Source: Prochilodus magdalenae (taxonomy: Eukaryota > Chordata > Actinopteri > Characiformes > Prochilodontidae). Taken from it: DNA of 64,000 bases. The number at the start of each line of letters is the position of its first letter. Within the stretch, counting starts at the first letter, position 1. The position numbers and the translations under genes were made by a program. Shown here piece after piece: positions 1-11,290 of this stretch. Location: positions 1 to 64,000 of the forward strand of contig JAMWET010006596.1 of NCBI GenBank assembly GCA_024036415.1, in the 5' to 3' direction. Under the pieces are notes generated by a model that was given only the letters and a program-made list of their open reading frames with translations, made no database searches and was not told the DNA's origin.

Positions 1-1860
1 CTGAATTTACAGCATATCTGCAGTTTTTCCTTCTTATCCAGATTTAAGGTAAGTAGGGGACTAGCAGTTTTAAAGCAGACCTCTCCAGCTGCTGTGTCGT
101 TTGCAGGTGGAATCATGGGGCTGGTAGGAGGTCTAACTTTGGAATTCTTCTCTGTGTCCTGTGTTGCTGTTTGGTTCAGCCAGGAGCCTGCTGTGGCGAG
201 CGCATATCTAGATGTCTGTGACAAGGGAGTTACCAAAACGATACCCCTGAAATCCCTTAAAAATGGAACCTAGAAAGAAGTCTTCTTTGTTGGCAGGGTC
301 AGATTGGTGTCATACCAAAAAGAGAGCATCATTTTTCCAAAAACCCTCAGCTGGAGAAAGTGGAAATTTCTCCGGTACAAATCAACATACTCTCGTTCGA
401 GGAAGGTGCATTTGAAGGTTTAGAGAAGCTGGCTATCATTGAGATTTCTCAGGAACAGTTCTGACCTCCACATACTACCCCTTGGACTTTTTAAAGATCT
501 CCTTAACAACCTTAACACCTTAATTCTGAAATCAAACTAAACTTTTCAGAATGTAGAGAAGGGAAACACTGTTTTGAATGGAGTCCCCAGGTCTTGAAAA
601 ACTGGGCAGGCTGCATGATAATAAGATTTCATCAATTGAAGAGGGAGCATTTGATCACTTGCAGAATCTCCAAGAGCTTTTCATCTTGCAAAAAAACATC
701 CTGCACATCTATTCCATCCATCCTTTTCTTTAATCTCAAAAAAACTGCAAGTCTTTCGGATATATGCACAACCAACCAGGTGACGTCCATGCCAGATGGA
801 ATGTTTTTGATAATCTCCAGTATATCTGAAGGAAATCTAGCTATACAAGGCAACAGAATCACACACTTACAGCCAAATTTGTTCCCACAGTAAAAAGAAA
901 CTGGCAAAACTGGTTTTTGGACAACAATCTCTTGACTGAACTGCCGCCCCGAGTCTATTTGTGTCCATTCTTCTGCACTACTGAAAACGTTTAACACCGC
1001 ATCACAAATCAAGCTCAACCATGGTCGACTGCCTCTCTCGTCCCTTTTTGGAGCAAACCACAAAAAATACTCTGAACTGGCTGTCTATTAACAACAAACA
1101 CACCCTCACAAGCTTACCATGCCAAGGTTTTTGGCCCCACTGAAGAAGCTGAAAAAAGTTTGCGAACCTGTTCTTTCTAATCAGGCTTTCAACATCATCT
1201 CTAGAGATACCTGTTCTTGAGGGCCTAGGATTAAGTAAGCACTTTCTGAATCTCACATGCTCTTCAGATAAAATATAGTATCGGAATCACTAAAAATCAG
1301 CGAACTTGGGGGGAACACAACTGCACAGGTCCACTTTCATTTCATGTCTGAACCTGGCAAGTACACCAAACAAACTAGGAATGTGCCCCCTGATCACCCG
1401 TCGCCCACCCAGAGACCTTGGTTTTTGACATCTCTTTTCTCCAAGAGAATCAAGCACACGCGTGCCTTTGGGTGAACGTATTGAAGATAACATAAACTGG
1501 GAAGCTGTGCCCGACTGCAAACTGCTGCTGCCATTCTATACCTGGATGAACGCAATATGAGGAGAATATAGCGCTCCTTGTCCTTATAGCCACCGACAGG
1601 GGCATGCTGTGACTACCCTCGAGGGATTGTGACGAACGGCCTAAGCTATTCGTTCTTTAATGAGTGCCGGATCAAAATATATGTCCCACAAACTTTAGAA
1701 ACGTGAACCACCACCACACTCCGCTCACGAACTATCACTCCAGAGAACCACCACAACGGTCTACCAAACAACCACAACTGCTCCCTCTACAGTTCCATCA
1801 AAGTTTTCACAACATTACATATGCTCAAGGACTAACTGATGCTGACATTGAGTAAAAACA
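1..1860 (+). pseudogene. Frame-broken second copy of the LRR glycoprotein exon
   Basis: This stretch aligns collinearly with the intact LRR gene from about 3610 to 5130, starting in the same pre-exon sequence at base 1 and running through the leader, leucine-rich repeats, C-terminal cap and the start of the Thr-rich region. No long reading frame survives. In the part compared by eye (about 361-850 against 3955-4395) most differences are 1-6 base insertions in this copy, with few substitutions and very few deletions. An old pseudogene would be expected to show mostly substitutions. The pattern resembles uncorrected single-molecule long-read error, so this may be an unpolished true tandem paralogue or a false duplication. 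The stalk diverges after about 1750 and no membrane span is seen. The homology may continue left of the window. Confidence 0.8.
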
Positions 1861-3609
1861 TACACCACCGCAGCAAACATACACGATATACTGATTAACC
1901 TTACACTGAGCTAGTTTAACTTACCCCTATAGATTAGCTAACATTGGTCACTTGACTAAACATCAGTGTTGTTACATTCAGTTTCTAAAGCCCGGACTGC
2001 ATTGTGTTGGGTAAACAAAATAAAATAAATTACCCCAAAAAAAACAACAAAAACCAGATAATTAATCTGTCAACCCAACGAAAAGAATAACACCCCCTTA
2101 AGCATTTGCGTTCCAAGGTATTTTCAGCTCCTTTGTTTTCATACAATGTTCATGGTGGTGAAACCTTTTTTTCTTTATCCTCTATCTACATCTTTTTTTT
2201 TTTTATTTTTCTTTTAGCACTGCACGCTGTTGTGATACCTGTTGTAACTTACACTGTAAATTCTTTGTGAATGCAGATTGTTCCATATTGTGGGAGAAAG
2301 GCAGGTTGTACATCTAAATGCACTTCATTGGTCTGATCATTTAATTTATTGACTGTTATTGGGATATAATTAGCATTGCAAGAAAATAATAAAGAAATCG
2401 CCCACTCTACCTTTAAAATCACTTATATGAATTTGGACGTTTGATCATTTTTGTTACTGCCAAAAGCATTGCAAATACACTGTATTTTTTTTTTAATAAA
2501 CAATTGTCTGTGTCTTCAAATGCTCAAATGTATCAAGTATTTAAGCTTATCATTTATCAGATATTGCGGTAGCATCTCCGGGTGACTGTGCTAGACAAAA
2601 CACCATGAAGAGGAATCTTACACAGTTCTTTAGGCTCATGACACTGAAATACAGTATAAGACTGCAGGGTTCACATTGTCCAGATGGTTAGATGGATAGC
2701 CCTCTTGTTCCAATAAAGTTTTTAAAATTTCATTTATACTACCATTTCATTCTCTTAGCACCTTTAGCAAAAAAGCAATATACATGAAATATGAAGTATT
2801 TTATTATTACATTTATTAGATTTATTAGATTATTATTACATTTAAAAAAAAAATATTTATTAAGCTTTTACTCTACTATTTTAGTTCTGAATACCCAGCA
2901 ATGGTATACAAACAAATACACTATTGCCCTTCAATGCACATGTTAAAGGCAGCTCGGTCCAATCACTTTGCTAGTGTAATTTTTTATATTTAATGGAATA
3001 ATGTATATTAGATTAGGGACAAATCCAGCTTCGTAAACAAAACCCATTTTAAAATAAAAACAAGTGCGTCTGCCATCCTATGCAGGTCAGTAAGTTTCTT
3101 CTCTTATCTCTGAAAGCAGAAAGTAAATGGCTCAAGTCTCTTATGCTGTACACTAGACATGCGCAAGGGCGAATGCTGGTGCAAGGAGATAAAAGTGCTG
3201 CGCAAGAGGACATGCTGTCATTCGACTCAAAATGGGCATTCTGAGATCACGTTGGAAAGGGAGCGTTTAAGGTAAAACTTCACTATTTCAAACTCTGCAT
3301 ATGCAAACACTTACTAACAACTCTTCAATCAATTTTATTCACTGCGAGAATATTCACTGTGAAAAAACAGGACCCAGGAAACCAATGAGTGTCAGTAAGA
3401 GTCATGTTAATTACACTGTATTAATTTTAATCTATGGTGACTTTATGTGTAGTTTCACTTTCCCATTTTCATGTATTACCCATACACATAAATATCGCTC
3501 AATATTGAGGAATACAAAAACACATATGTACCAGGAACTACTAGTGAACAATATTGTGCAATTAAACAAAAACAGTGTTGCCTAAAATGTTGGCAAAATG
3601 CTTTGTCCT
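1861..3609. other. AT-rich spacer between the two LRR copies
   Basis: No coding sequence is recognisable. The stretch is AT-rich, with poly-T and poly-A tracts near 2190, 2490 and 2845. A GATAAAAG motif at about 3188-3195 could be a TATA-like or GATA-type element upstream of the intact gene, but nothing else supports that. The small ORF at 3301-3585 has no recognisable features. Confidence 0.5.
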
Positions 3610-3694
3610 CTGAATTTACATCATATCTGCAGTTTTCCTTCTTTCAGATTTTAAGGTAATTAGGGGACTAGCAGTTTTAAGCATGACCTCTCCA

Positions 3695-3714
3695 GCTTAC
3701 TGTGTCGTTTGCAG
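3695..3714 (+). other. Putative 3' splice acceptor before the LRR coding exon
   Basis: A pyrimidine-containing tract ends in GCAG at 3711-3714, eight bases before the chosen ATG at 3723. This suggests that the coding exon begins at 3715 and that the 5' UTR lies in one or more upstream exons, a common layout for vertebrate LRR glycoprotein genes. A second acceptor-like tract ends in TTTCAG near 3646. The 5' exon is not identified. Confidence 0.5.
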
Positions 3715-3722
3715 GTGGAATC

Positions 3723-6068
3723 ATGGTGCTGGGAGGAGGTCTATACTTTGGAATTCTTCTCTGTGTCCTGTGTTGCTGTTGTTCAGCCCAGGACCCTGCT
3801 GTGGAGCCATATCAAGATGTCTATGACAAGGGAGTTACAACGATACCCGAAATTCTGAAAGATGGAACCAAAGAAGTCTTCTTTGTTGGCAGTCAGATTG
3901 GTGTCATACCAAAAGGAGCATTTTCCAAAAACCCTCAGCTGGAGAAAGTGGAATTTCTCGGTACATCAACATACTCTGTTGAGGAAGGTGCATTTGAAGG
4001 TTTAGAGAAGCTGGCTATCATTGAGATTTCAGGAACAAGTCTGACCTCACTACCCCTTGGGCTTTTTAAAGATCTTAACAACCTTAACACCTTAATTCTG
4101 AAATCAAACAACTTTCAGAATGTAGAGAAGGGACTGTTTGATGGAGTCCCAGGTCTTGAAAAACTGCAGCTGCATGATAATAAGATTTCATCAATTGAAG
4201 AGGGAGCATTTGATCACTTGCAGAATCTCCAAGAGCTTCATCTTGCAAAAAACATCCTCACATCTATTTCATCATCCCTTTTCTCTAATCTCAAAAAACT
4301 GCAAGTCTTTCGGATATATGACAACCAGGTGACGTCCATGCCAGATGGAATTTTTGATAATCTCCAGAATCTGAAGGAAATAGCTATACAAGGCAACAGA
4401 ATCACACACTTACAGCCAAATTTGTTCCCACATAAAAATAAACTGGCAAAACTGTTTTTGGACAACAATCTCTTGACTGAACTGCCCCCCGAGCTATTTG
4501 TGGAATTCTCTGCACTGAAAACGTTAACACTGCATCACAATCAGCTCACCAGTCTGCCCTCTGTCCTTTTTGGAGAAACACAAAAAATAACTGAACTGGC
4601 TCTAAACAACAACAACCTCACAAGCTTACCTGCCAAGGTTTTTGGCCCACTGAAGAAGCTGAAAAAGTTGGACCTGTCTTCTAATCAGTTTTCACATCTC
4701 TCTAGAGACTTTTTTGAGGGCCTGGAGAAACTTTCTGATCTTAATCTTCAGAAAAATAGTATCGAATCACTAAAATCAGAGGACTTTGAACAACTGCAGT
4801 CCCTTTCAACACTGAACCTGGCAAGAAACAAACTAAGTGCCCTACCCGGAGATGTTTTTGATTCTCTTCCAAAACTCAGCAAGGTGTATTTGAATAACAA
4901 CCCCTGGAACTGCGACTGCAACCTGTTGCCATTCTATACCTGGATGAAAGCAAATGAGGAGAAGATACGCTCTTCCTCTCCAGAGGGTGCATGCTGTGAG
5001 TACCCTGAGGATTTGAAAGGCCAGGCTATTCTTTCTTTGAACGCAGATCAACTCATATGTCCCACAACTTTGCTGACCACCACCACTCCGCTCACGACTA
5101 CTACTCCAACCACTACAACTCTACCAACAACCACAACTCTCCCAACCACTACAACTTTGGCTACCACAACGTCAACAACCACTGCTACGACAACACAAAT
5201 TACCACCCAGTCTCCAACAACCACGACTTTACCAACAACAACAGTAACTACAACTCCACCTACCACCACTCCAGAAACTACTACGCCCACAACAACAACC
5301 ACAGTGCCCACCACTACAGCAACAACCACAGTGCCCACCACTACAGCAACAACTAAAGTACCTACCACTACAGCAACGACCACAGTACCCACCACTACTG
5401 CATTGACCACAGTGCCCACCACTACAGCAACAACTAAAGTACCTACCACTACAGCAACGACCACAGTGCCCACCACTACAGCAACAACCACAATACCTAC
5501 TACCACAGCAACGACCACTGTTCCCACCACTACAGCAACAACCACAGTGTCCACCACTACACCAATGACCACAGTGCCCACCACTACCGCAACAACCACA
5601 GTGCTCACTACCACAGCAACCACCACTGCGGCCACCACTACAGCAACGACCACAGTGCCCACCACAACAGCATTAACCACAGTACCCACAACTACAGTAA
5701 CTACCACAATGCCAACCACTCCAGAACCAACAACAACCACAGCACCCACCACTACAGTAACGACCACAAGGCTGACCACCCCGAGGACTTTCATCTGTAC
5801 TGGGTCCGACTACTCTCAGCATCAAGCCCTCTATTCCACCTCTCGAACTGACAGAGCCTCATCATGTAAGGCTCTGATGATTCCTTATGCTCTAATGTTG
5901 TTGCTAGAGATCTGCTGTTCAGTAGTACTGGCCAAGTTTACATATTCCCTGTACTGCTCTCTTGAGGAAAAAGAAAGATTTTACACTCGAGTCAACCTGA
6001 CCCGCTTCTCCTATAAGAAGTCCATTATTCTGAGACCAGTCCAGGAGATTGAGACTGTGGCTTTATAA
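3723..6068 (+). CDS. LRR membrane glycoprotein with mucin-like stalk (CPN2/LRRC15/GP5/GP1BA-type)
   Basis: This is a single-exon coding region of 781 codons. The first ATG after the splice acceptor is followed by a hydrophobic signal peptide (residues 1-22, likely cut after CSA). Fourteen leucine-rich repeats of 24 residues span about 51-394, of the LxxLxLxxN...LPxxLF type. A C-terminal LRR cap follows, with CDC at 397-399, CC at 424-425 and C446. Residues 448-688 are almost only Thr with Pro, Val and Ala, built from a nine-residue repeat (TTATTTVPT type), and should be heavily O-glycosylated. A membrane span lies at about 717-740, with a basic tail ending in VAL. No cysteine-rich N-terminal LRR cap is visible. 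The LRR-mucin-membrane-tail order resembles platelet GP Ib alpha. The position beside hes1 instead matches the human CPN2-LRRC15-GP5 cluster. It is probably a surface adhesion receptor; exact orthology is not settled. Confidence 0.9.
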   Translation: MVLGGGLYFGILLCVLCCCCSAQDPAVEPYQDVYDKGVTTIPEILKDGTKEVFFVGSQIGVIPKGAFSKNPQLEKVEFLGTSTYSVEEGAFEGLEKLAIIEISGTSLTSLPLGLFKDLNNLNTLILKSNNFQNVEKGLFDGVPGLEKLQLHDNKISSIEEGAFDHLQNLQELHLAKNILTSISSSLFSNLKKLQVFRIYDNQVTSMPDGIFDNLQNLKEIAIQGNRITHLQPNLFPHKNKLAKLFLDNNLLTELPPELFVEFSALKTLTLHHNQLTSLPSVLFGETQKITELALNNNNLTSLPAKVFGPLKKLKKLDLSSNQFSHLSRDFFEGLEKLSDLNLQKNSIESLKSEDFEQLQSLSTLNLARNKLSALPGDVFDSLPKLSKVYLNNNPWNCDCNLLPFYTWMKANEEKIRSSSPEGACCEYPEDLKGQAILSLNADQLICPTTLLTTTTPLTTTTPTTTTLPTTTTLPTTTTLATTTSTTTATTTQITTQSPTTTTLPTTTVTTTPPTTTPETTTPTTTTTVPTTTATTTVPTTTATTKVPTTTATTTVPTTTALTTVPTTTATTKVPTTTATTTVPTTTATTTIPTTTATTTVPTTTATTTVSTTTPMTTVPTTTATTTVLTTTATTTAATTTATTTVPTTTALTTVPTTTVTTTMPTTPEPTTTTAPTTTVTTTRLTTPRTFICTGSDYSQHQALYSTSRTDRASSCKALMIPYALMLLLEICCSVVLAKFTYSLYCSLEEKERFYTRVNLTRFSYKKSIILRPVQEIETVAL
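5278..5770 (+). repeat. 27-bp coding minisatellite in the mucin stalk
   Basis: The stalk-coding DNA is a tandem array of a 27-bp unit encoding nine residues of the TTATTTVPT type. Units differ by point changes (Val to Ile, Lys, Leu or Met substitutions) but stay in frame. Such coding arrays in mucins often vary in copy number between alleles. The long open frame on the opposite strand (5048-5794, Val-rich) is only the mirror of this low-complexity sequence. Confidence 0.85.
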
Positions 6069-6202
6069 GAGAATCCTTAAACTGTCTATGTCTCTTTTGT
6101 TGTAACACTTATACAACAAGGATCATTTAGTTGCTTGTTTCAAGTATGTCACAGTAACAACATTTAATAGACATTGCAAAACAGCTGGCAGTAAAACATT
6201 AG

Positions 6203-6208
6203 AATAAA
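6203..6208 (+). terminator. AATAAA polyadenylation signal, proximal
   Basis: A canonical AATAAA lies 135 bases after the LRR stop codon. A second one lies at 6951-6956 in the same AT-rich 3' region. Either or both could end the transcript; the sequence alone does not decide. Confidence 0.45.
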
Positions 6209-6950
6209 GTCTCCTCAGGTGTTTTAAGATTATTTATGTATTAAAGTAGTGTTAGTGTTAATGTGCTAAATAACTGTGATAATTAACTGTCTAAGTCTGT
6301 TGGTTTAAGGTATAACACAGAAGGGTTAAGACTATCCAGACATGTACAGAAGCTGATTTCATTTCAGATAATCTCCTACCCCCTCCTGCCCCAGCTTTCC
6401 TACCTAATTTTGTTGATTCCATGTTCTCTTAATGCATACATTGAAACCATTATTATATTCAATTTGTAATAATCTCTTCCTAAAGTATTATTTCTGAATT
6501 CGGTTTAGGATTGTTATATCATGTTGATCTCCTCTAGAATATGTTTAGTCTTTTGTCATTTTATGTTCTTGATTTCCTTGTTGAATTATGTATTCTGGAA
6601 GTGATATGGGAAAGCTAACAAACAAACAAAGGGTTAGAATGTAACATTTTATATACATAAAAAGTTGTTGTACATATGCATGTATAAGGCAGAATAATGC
6701 AGGTTTAAATAGGACACAGCATTATCATCTGTGAATTTTTGCAACTATAAGGGAGATGTCTGTTTTGTATCATAAAAGCTAAATTTTTCATCATTTGGTT
6801 TGAAATTCAAAGCATTTGAAGCAAAGTCTAAAGTCTGATCAAAAGAAGTCCATATTTTTGCACTGGTCTAGCAAAGGTACTATGTAAATGAAATATTTAG
6901 ATTATATAAAATGTATTGTGCTTTATTTACTATTTCCCTTATTTGTGAAA

Positions 6951-6956
6951 AATAAA
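6951..6956 (+). terminator. AATAAA polyadenylation signal, distal
   Basis: This is a second canonical hexamer, about 880 bases after the LRR stop codon and just before an (AT)n run. Use of it would give a roughly 0.9-kb 3' UTR. Confidence 0.35.
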
Positions 6957-7001
6957 TTTCCAATGTGTGATGCTCTCATTTTAATAATCATATTATTTTG
7001 G

Positions 7002-7004
<3 letters not shown>

Positions 7005-7043
<39 letters not shown>
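7005..7043. repeat. (AT)n microsatellite
   Basis: An uninterrupted AT dinucleotide run of about 39 bases, followed by interrupted ATAC/ATAT sequence to about 7080. Confidence 0.95.
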
Positions 7044-7049
<6 letters not shown>

Positions 7050-7611
7050 TACATATACTCTGTAGTATATGTTTATATATTGAGGTTAGTTCACACCTGG
7101 CACAAATAAAATAGATTTGTATTGAATTACTTGTTTGCCATATTTTTTTATAGACAGTTACAACTAGCTCCTCTAACGTTCACAATTATCCCCTTGTTTT
7201 GGGTTAGTTGCACACATTTGCACACTGACACTTTTGGACAGAATTATTCATAGAATGTAGGCACTGAAAAGTTTATGTTCCTGTTTGTAGTCGACACATT
7301 TAGGTTGCTTTTGTAAAACAATACTTATCTTGTTCAAAAACAGCTTTAAAATTATTGAGTAGAAGCAAAATGTCTTGTATCCTATTTACCCACAGTGACG
7401 GTACAGGCCATGTAACTTCTGGGTCACTCCTATGCCATACCCTATTATGGATAAAGCATATGTTACCTATCAACTTAATGCTTCCCTTGAGCCTTTAATG
7501 TAGATATCATTTATTTCAGGTTTTTTCTCAGGAAACTCATGGAAAAAGCAGTTTGTGGGTTAAACATGACAGTTCATGTTATTAGAGAACATGTCTATTG
7601 CCCTTAAGAGG

Positions 7612-7614
<3 letters not shown>
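7044..7614. other. Non-coding AT-rich stretch
   Basis: No gene, RNA or mobile element is recognisable here. Confidence 0.5.
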
Positions 7615-7672
<58 letters not shown>

Positions 7673-7694
7673 ATGTGTGTGCATGTGTGTGTGT
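7615..7694. repeat. (GT)n microsatellite
   Basis: A GT dinucleotide run of about 80 bases with two GCAT interruptions near 7671-7684. Confidence 0.95.
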
Positions 7695-9738
7695 ATCGGT
7701 GCTAATATGTCTGATACGGAACACTTTTCTTACATACAGTAATTTTCTTACCTTAAATATTAATGTGCATTTAGCCCAACCTTAGCATCTACCTTAAAAT
7801 CCACGATGCCTGGACAGTGTATCAAAGCTGTTGTAATGTATTGTTTATTAGCACTTGTGATTATCTGTGTCTAATTAAAACAGGCATATGCTCAGTAAAA
7901 CGGACAAACTTCTACCTGTGGACTTGTTGCTACAGTGTTTGGATTCGCAATTAGTAGTCCTAACATTGGCTAATAGCTAACAGCTAACCTAGTTAGTGAG
8001 TAAATGGATTGTATTCCAAAAGAGCAAGCACAGAAAAAGGATGATTTGGAGCCTTCCAATCCAATTTGGTTGAATGTTTTACCGGAAAGTGATCAACTGA
8101 GGTGTAACATCCCTCCCAGCTCTGACATCCAATTTGCAAGCTAAATACTTATGTAGGTCGGTGCCGACATAACCGGTATTAGTCGCAGGGTGCTAGTTTG
8201 CTTTATATTCTCATTAAGCATGTTAATGTTAGTGATGCAATTAGTTTACATTAATGTCATGTTGGACAGACAATCAAAACAGCAAAAATAAAGGTAAGAC
8301 TGAAGTCGACTTCTTATTTGCCAGTTCCTTTTTCAAATTTTCCTGTACTACCTTAAATGGTGCTTTAGTTACATTCTCGTGCCCCAGCCAAACAGGAAGC
8401 CAACTTCAACCTTATTAAATAAAGTATCTTAATGACAGCAAAAGAACAGTCTGGAATATGGTTATAAATATGAGACTGATAGATCTCTCATTAGTCGGTA
8501 TGTCTTTCATTCTTTTCTAAATATCAACGCTAATCATTAATTAGCAATGATATGATGTAATTGTTTACCTGCTGAGAGGATAACTGCAGGATTGGGGCTC
8601 CTTACAGCTAGAAACTGAGAAAGTATACTTATTTTATACTATTTCATTGTCAAAGAACTCTGAGAAGAACTTTCACTGTCAAAAGAATTTGTATTTACCA
8701 CCAGCCAGGTTACGGGTGTAGGGGTGGGGGCATTATGCAAGGGCAAAGTACCCGGATGCGTTTCTCTCACACATTCTGTTTGGTTCACCTGCGATGTTAT
8801 GCATTCCTTTTTTTTCTTGGTGGTGGAGCCATCTGTGTCTTCATTCCTGCATGACTGTTGATGACACGCACACACACTATTAGTTATTGTTGTCATTATT
8901 AATAACATAATGATGAGCGCTGGTTGGAGGCACCCTCTGTAAAAGGACCCAACAGAATCAGCACTGGATTTGAGAAATCGGGCGCTTCATTATATTAAGC
9001 ACTGTATATATTAAGAGTTTTCTGCAGAAGAGTTCTTAGTCAAAGCATTTAAAATAAACACAGATTAGATACACAAGATTGTCGTCAAATACACTTCAGA
9101 ACACATTTAGACCATGTTTGCAACAGTGTTGGCCACTTGGTGTCAGTGTTGTAGCATATATGTCTCCTAAACATAGCATCATAAATGTTTCAGGACTATA
9201 GTATTCCAGCCACTGCTCTCAAGCCCTGGGTATCTTCCAGCCTCCTCTCTCCTAGAAGTAAACTGTGAAGATGAAGTGGCCAATAGAAGTGCACAGAGTG
9301 TTTTGATCCAAGTCTTGTTAAAAATCTGGAAAGTACCAAGTTAAACACAGGAATAAATTATTGAAGATTATGCTCAGATGACACATCTTTAAGGGCCAGT
9401 AGATGTCACTCTTTTGACATAAATTAGGATGCTTTGAATCAACTCTTCTCTTAATAATTCCAGGAACAAAACATAACATAAAAGAGGAAATCAGTTTTTA
9501 CATTCTTTGTCTGAGTAAAGAAATGGGCCAGTGGAAGCAGCAGTGGTCAGGCAAATGAGACTGGGATACATCCCAGAGCAGAGGGGACACTCACATCTCT
9601 GATGTATAAAGTCATGCAGATGCTCAAGAGCAGGTCAAAGGCCCTTCTCTGTAAACAGATCTGAAGAACTGTGGCAAATACTGCCAGTGTATTTGTCAAC
9701 CAAAGCAACTAGTCAGTCTGAAAACTCACATATTTCAC
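7695..9738. other. Non-coding stretch
   Basis: No recognisable coding exon or repeat family. ORFs in this interval are short and compositionally random. Confidence 0.5.
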
Positions 9739-9847
9739 TATTATATTATATTATATTATATTATATTATATTATATTATATTATATTATATTATATTATA
9801 TTATATTATATTATATTATATTATATTATATTATATTATATTATATT
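9739..9847. repeat. Pentanucleotide (TATAT)n microsatellite
   Basis: About 109 bases of near-perfect repetition of a 5-bp unit (TTATA/TATAT), some 21-22 copies, flanked by unique sequence. Confidence 0.95.
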
Positions 9848-11012
9848 GCACACAGTGTATTATGTAAAAAGGTGGAAAGAATGGATAATGTGCAATGAAT
9901 GGATTTGTTTCTGGGCCTATGTGATAGGTAAAGCATCCTAGATATGACTTATGTTTCTCCTATTCTCTCTGTCTAAAAAATGGACATGTTCATATGCAGA
10001 ATTACTATGGTGACAACCGAAGGTATTTAGTAGCCATAGGAATGGCTGTGCAATGCATGCATATTTCATCTAGCCTCAGTGAAATGGAAAGAATAGAAAG
10101 CCCGGCTGCAATAGAACACTTACATTTTGTGATGCAAATGACATGGACAAAGAAGCGTTAGTGGTACAAAGCCTAAATTGATTAATTGAATTATTTCTGA
10201 TGTTTGTGGTGACTGGTTTCTGAGCGGACTGCCTCAGAATGCATAAAATATCCCAGTAACCCAAGATAGGAAAACTGACATCTATGTCTGTATGTCTGTC
10301 TCTCTGTCTTACAGGAAATAGTTCCACATCTTAGTAAGGCACACAAAGGCACATAAATGTTCTGTGACCACAATTATTTATCAAGAATAAATAAATTAAC
10401 TAATTAATAAAGCAACATTTTATGGGGAATTTCACTGTTTTTGTTTCCAAAATGTCTGCATAATTCAATCATTTAGTCAAAACAAATAATTCAGAGTGGT
10501 TTGCTGTGTAATGGTGACTTGTGGAGAAACTAGCAGGCAGTGCTTATAGTGCTGGTGATTAGACCGGATCTACAGTACAAATTATAGTCTTTAAACATCA
10601 AGCTCTGTCAATAATACTGACTTGATATATATTACATCAAACCGCCCTGAATGTTGGTGGATATTGGTTTGAAAACATCTAAATAACCCAGTGATATTAG
10701 CTAAAGACTGATGTGATCAGTGATGAATGATTTCCTTTTTAAAATGTTGTGCTATTCTGTAGTTGTTACTTTTGACTTTTAGCCCTGAAATGAGTGTCAG
10801 GAAAGTTTTACTCTGGGTGTTCACCTTCTAAAAGGTTCTACTTTCAGCAGAGTCCAAGTTGATTTTGACAGTGTTAAAGAGAGAAAGCAATTTCCCTTCA
10901 GTATCTTCTCACAGTGGAATATAGAACTCTGGATTCATTCTGGGCTTTTAGAAAAGATAATGCCATTTATTGGCTGTCCAATTAGCCGCTTGCTAAGGTC
11001 TAGCTGGGATCT
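9848..11012. other. Non-coding stretch
   Basis: Nothing recognisable apart from short AT-rich tracts. It leads into the duplicated conserved element. A homeodomain-type CAATTAGC lies near 10979. Confidence 0.5.
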
Positions 11013-11290
11013 CCTGAGGAGAGGTTACACAGCAGGGCCTCCCTCTGGTTTCTGCCACCATGTTCTGCAGCCTGAGGCCTAATCGAGTTATCATATCAAC
11101 AAATCTCTCATCAGGGGCCCGTGCCTGACACCAGCAGAAAGAGAGGCCAGCCGTCGACTAATTTCCAGCAGCGGGATGCTGGAGCTCGCCCGCCAGGCAA
11201 CATGAAGGGTACCTGTGGCCCCCTGGCCAAGCTGCTCTCCTTGTCCCACCGAGAAAGTCCTCATGCTGAGGCATGACAGAGTTCCCGTGG
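11013..11290. promoter_or_regulatory. Duplicated conserved non-coding element, copy 1
   Basis: About 280 bases align in the same orientation with 38920-39205. The core at 11074-11190 matches 38999-39115 over 117 bases with four mismatches and no gaps. The flanks diverge gradually and no reading frame is shared, so this is not an exon and not an obvious transposon end. The core holds CTAATCGAG, a TTATCATATC (GATA-like) stretch, CTCATCAGGGGCCC and CGACTAATT. Retention of such identity between two copies 28 kb apart in the hes1 flank suggests an enhancer that was duplicated and kept under constraint. A recent segmental copy is less likely given the diverged flanks. Confidence 0.6.

Noticed and set aside
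3702..3722. Upstream extension of the LRR protein by seven residues
   Set aside because: It would need a GTG start and lies across a likely splice acceptor; the ATG at 3723 is followed by a good signal peptide.
5048..5794. 248-codon Val-rich open frame opposite the LRR gene
   Set aside because: It mirrors the Thr-rich repeat (ACC/ACA/ACT read backwards gives Val codons) and has no independent features.
7615..7694. Cys-Val rich ORF over the GT repeat
   Set aside because: Pure microsatellite translation; the same applies to frames over the GT/CA runs at 54.7, 61.4 and 62.3 kb.
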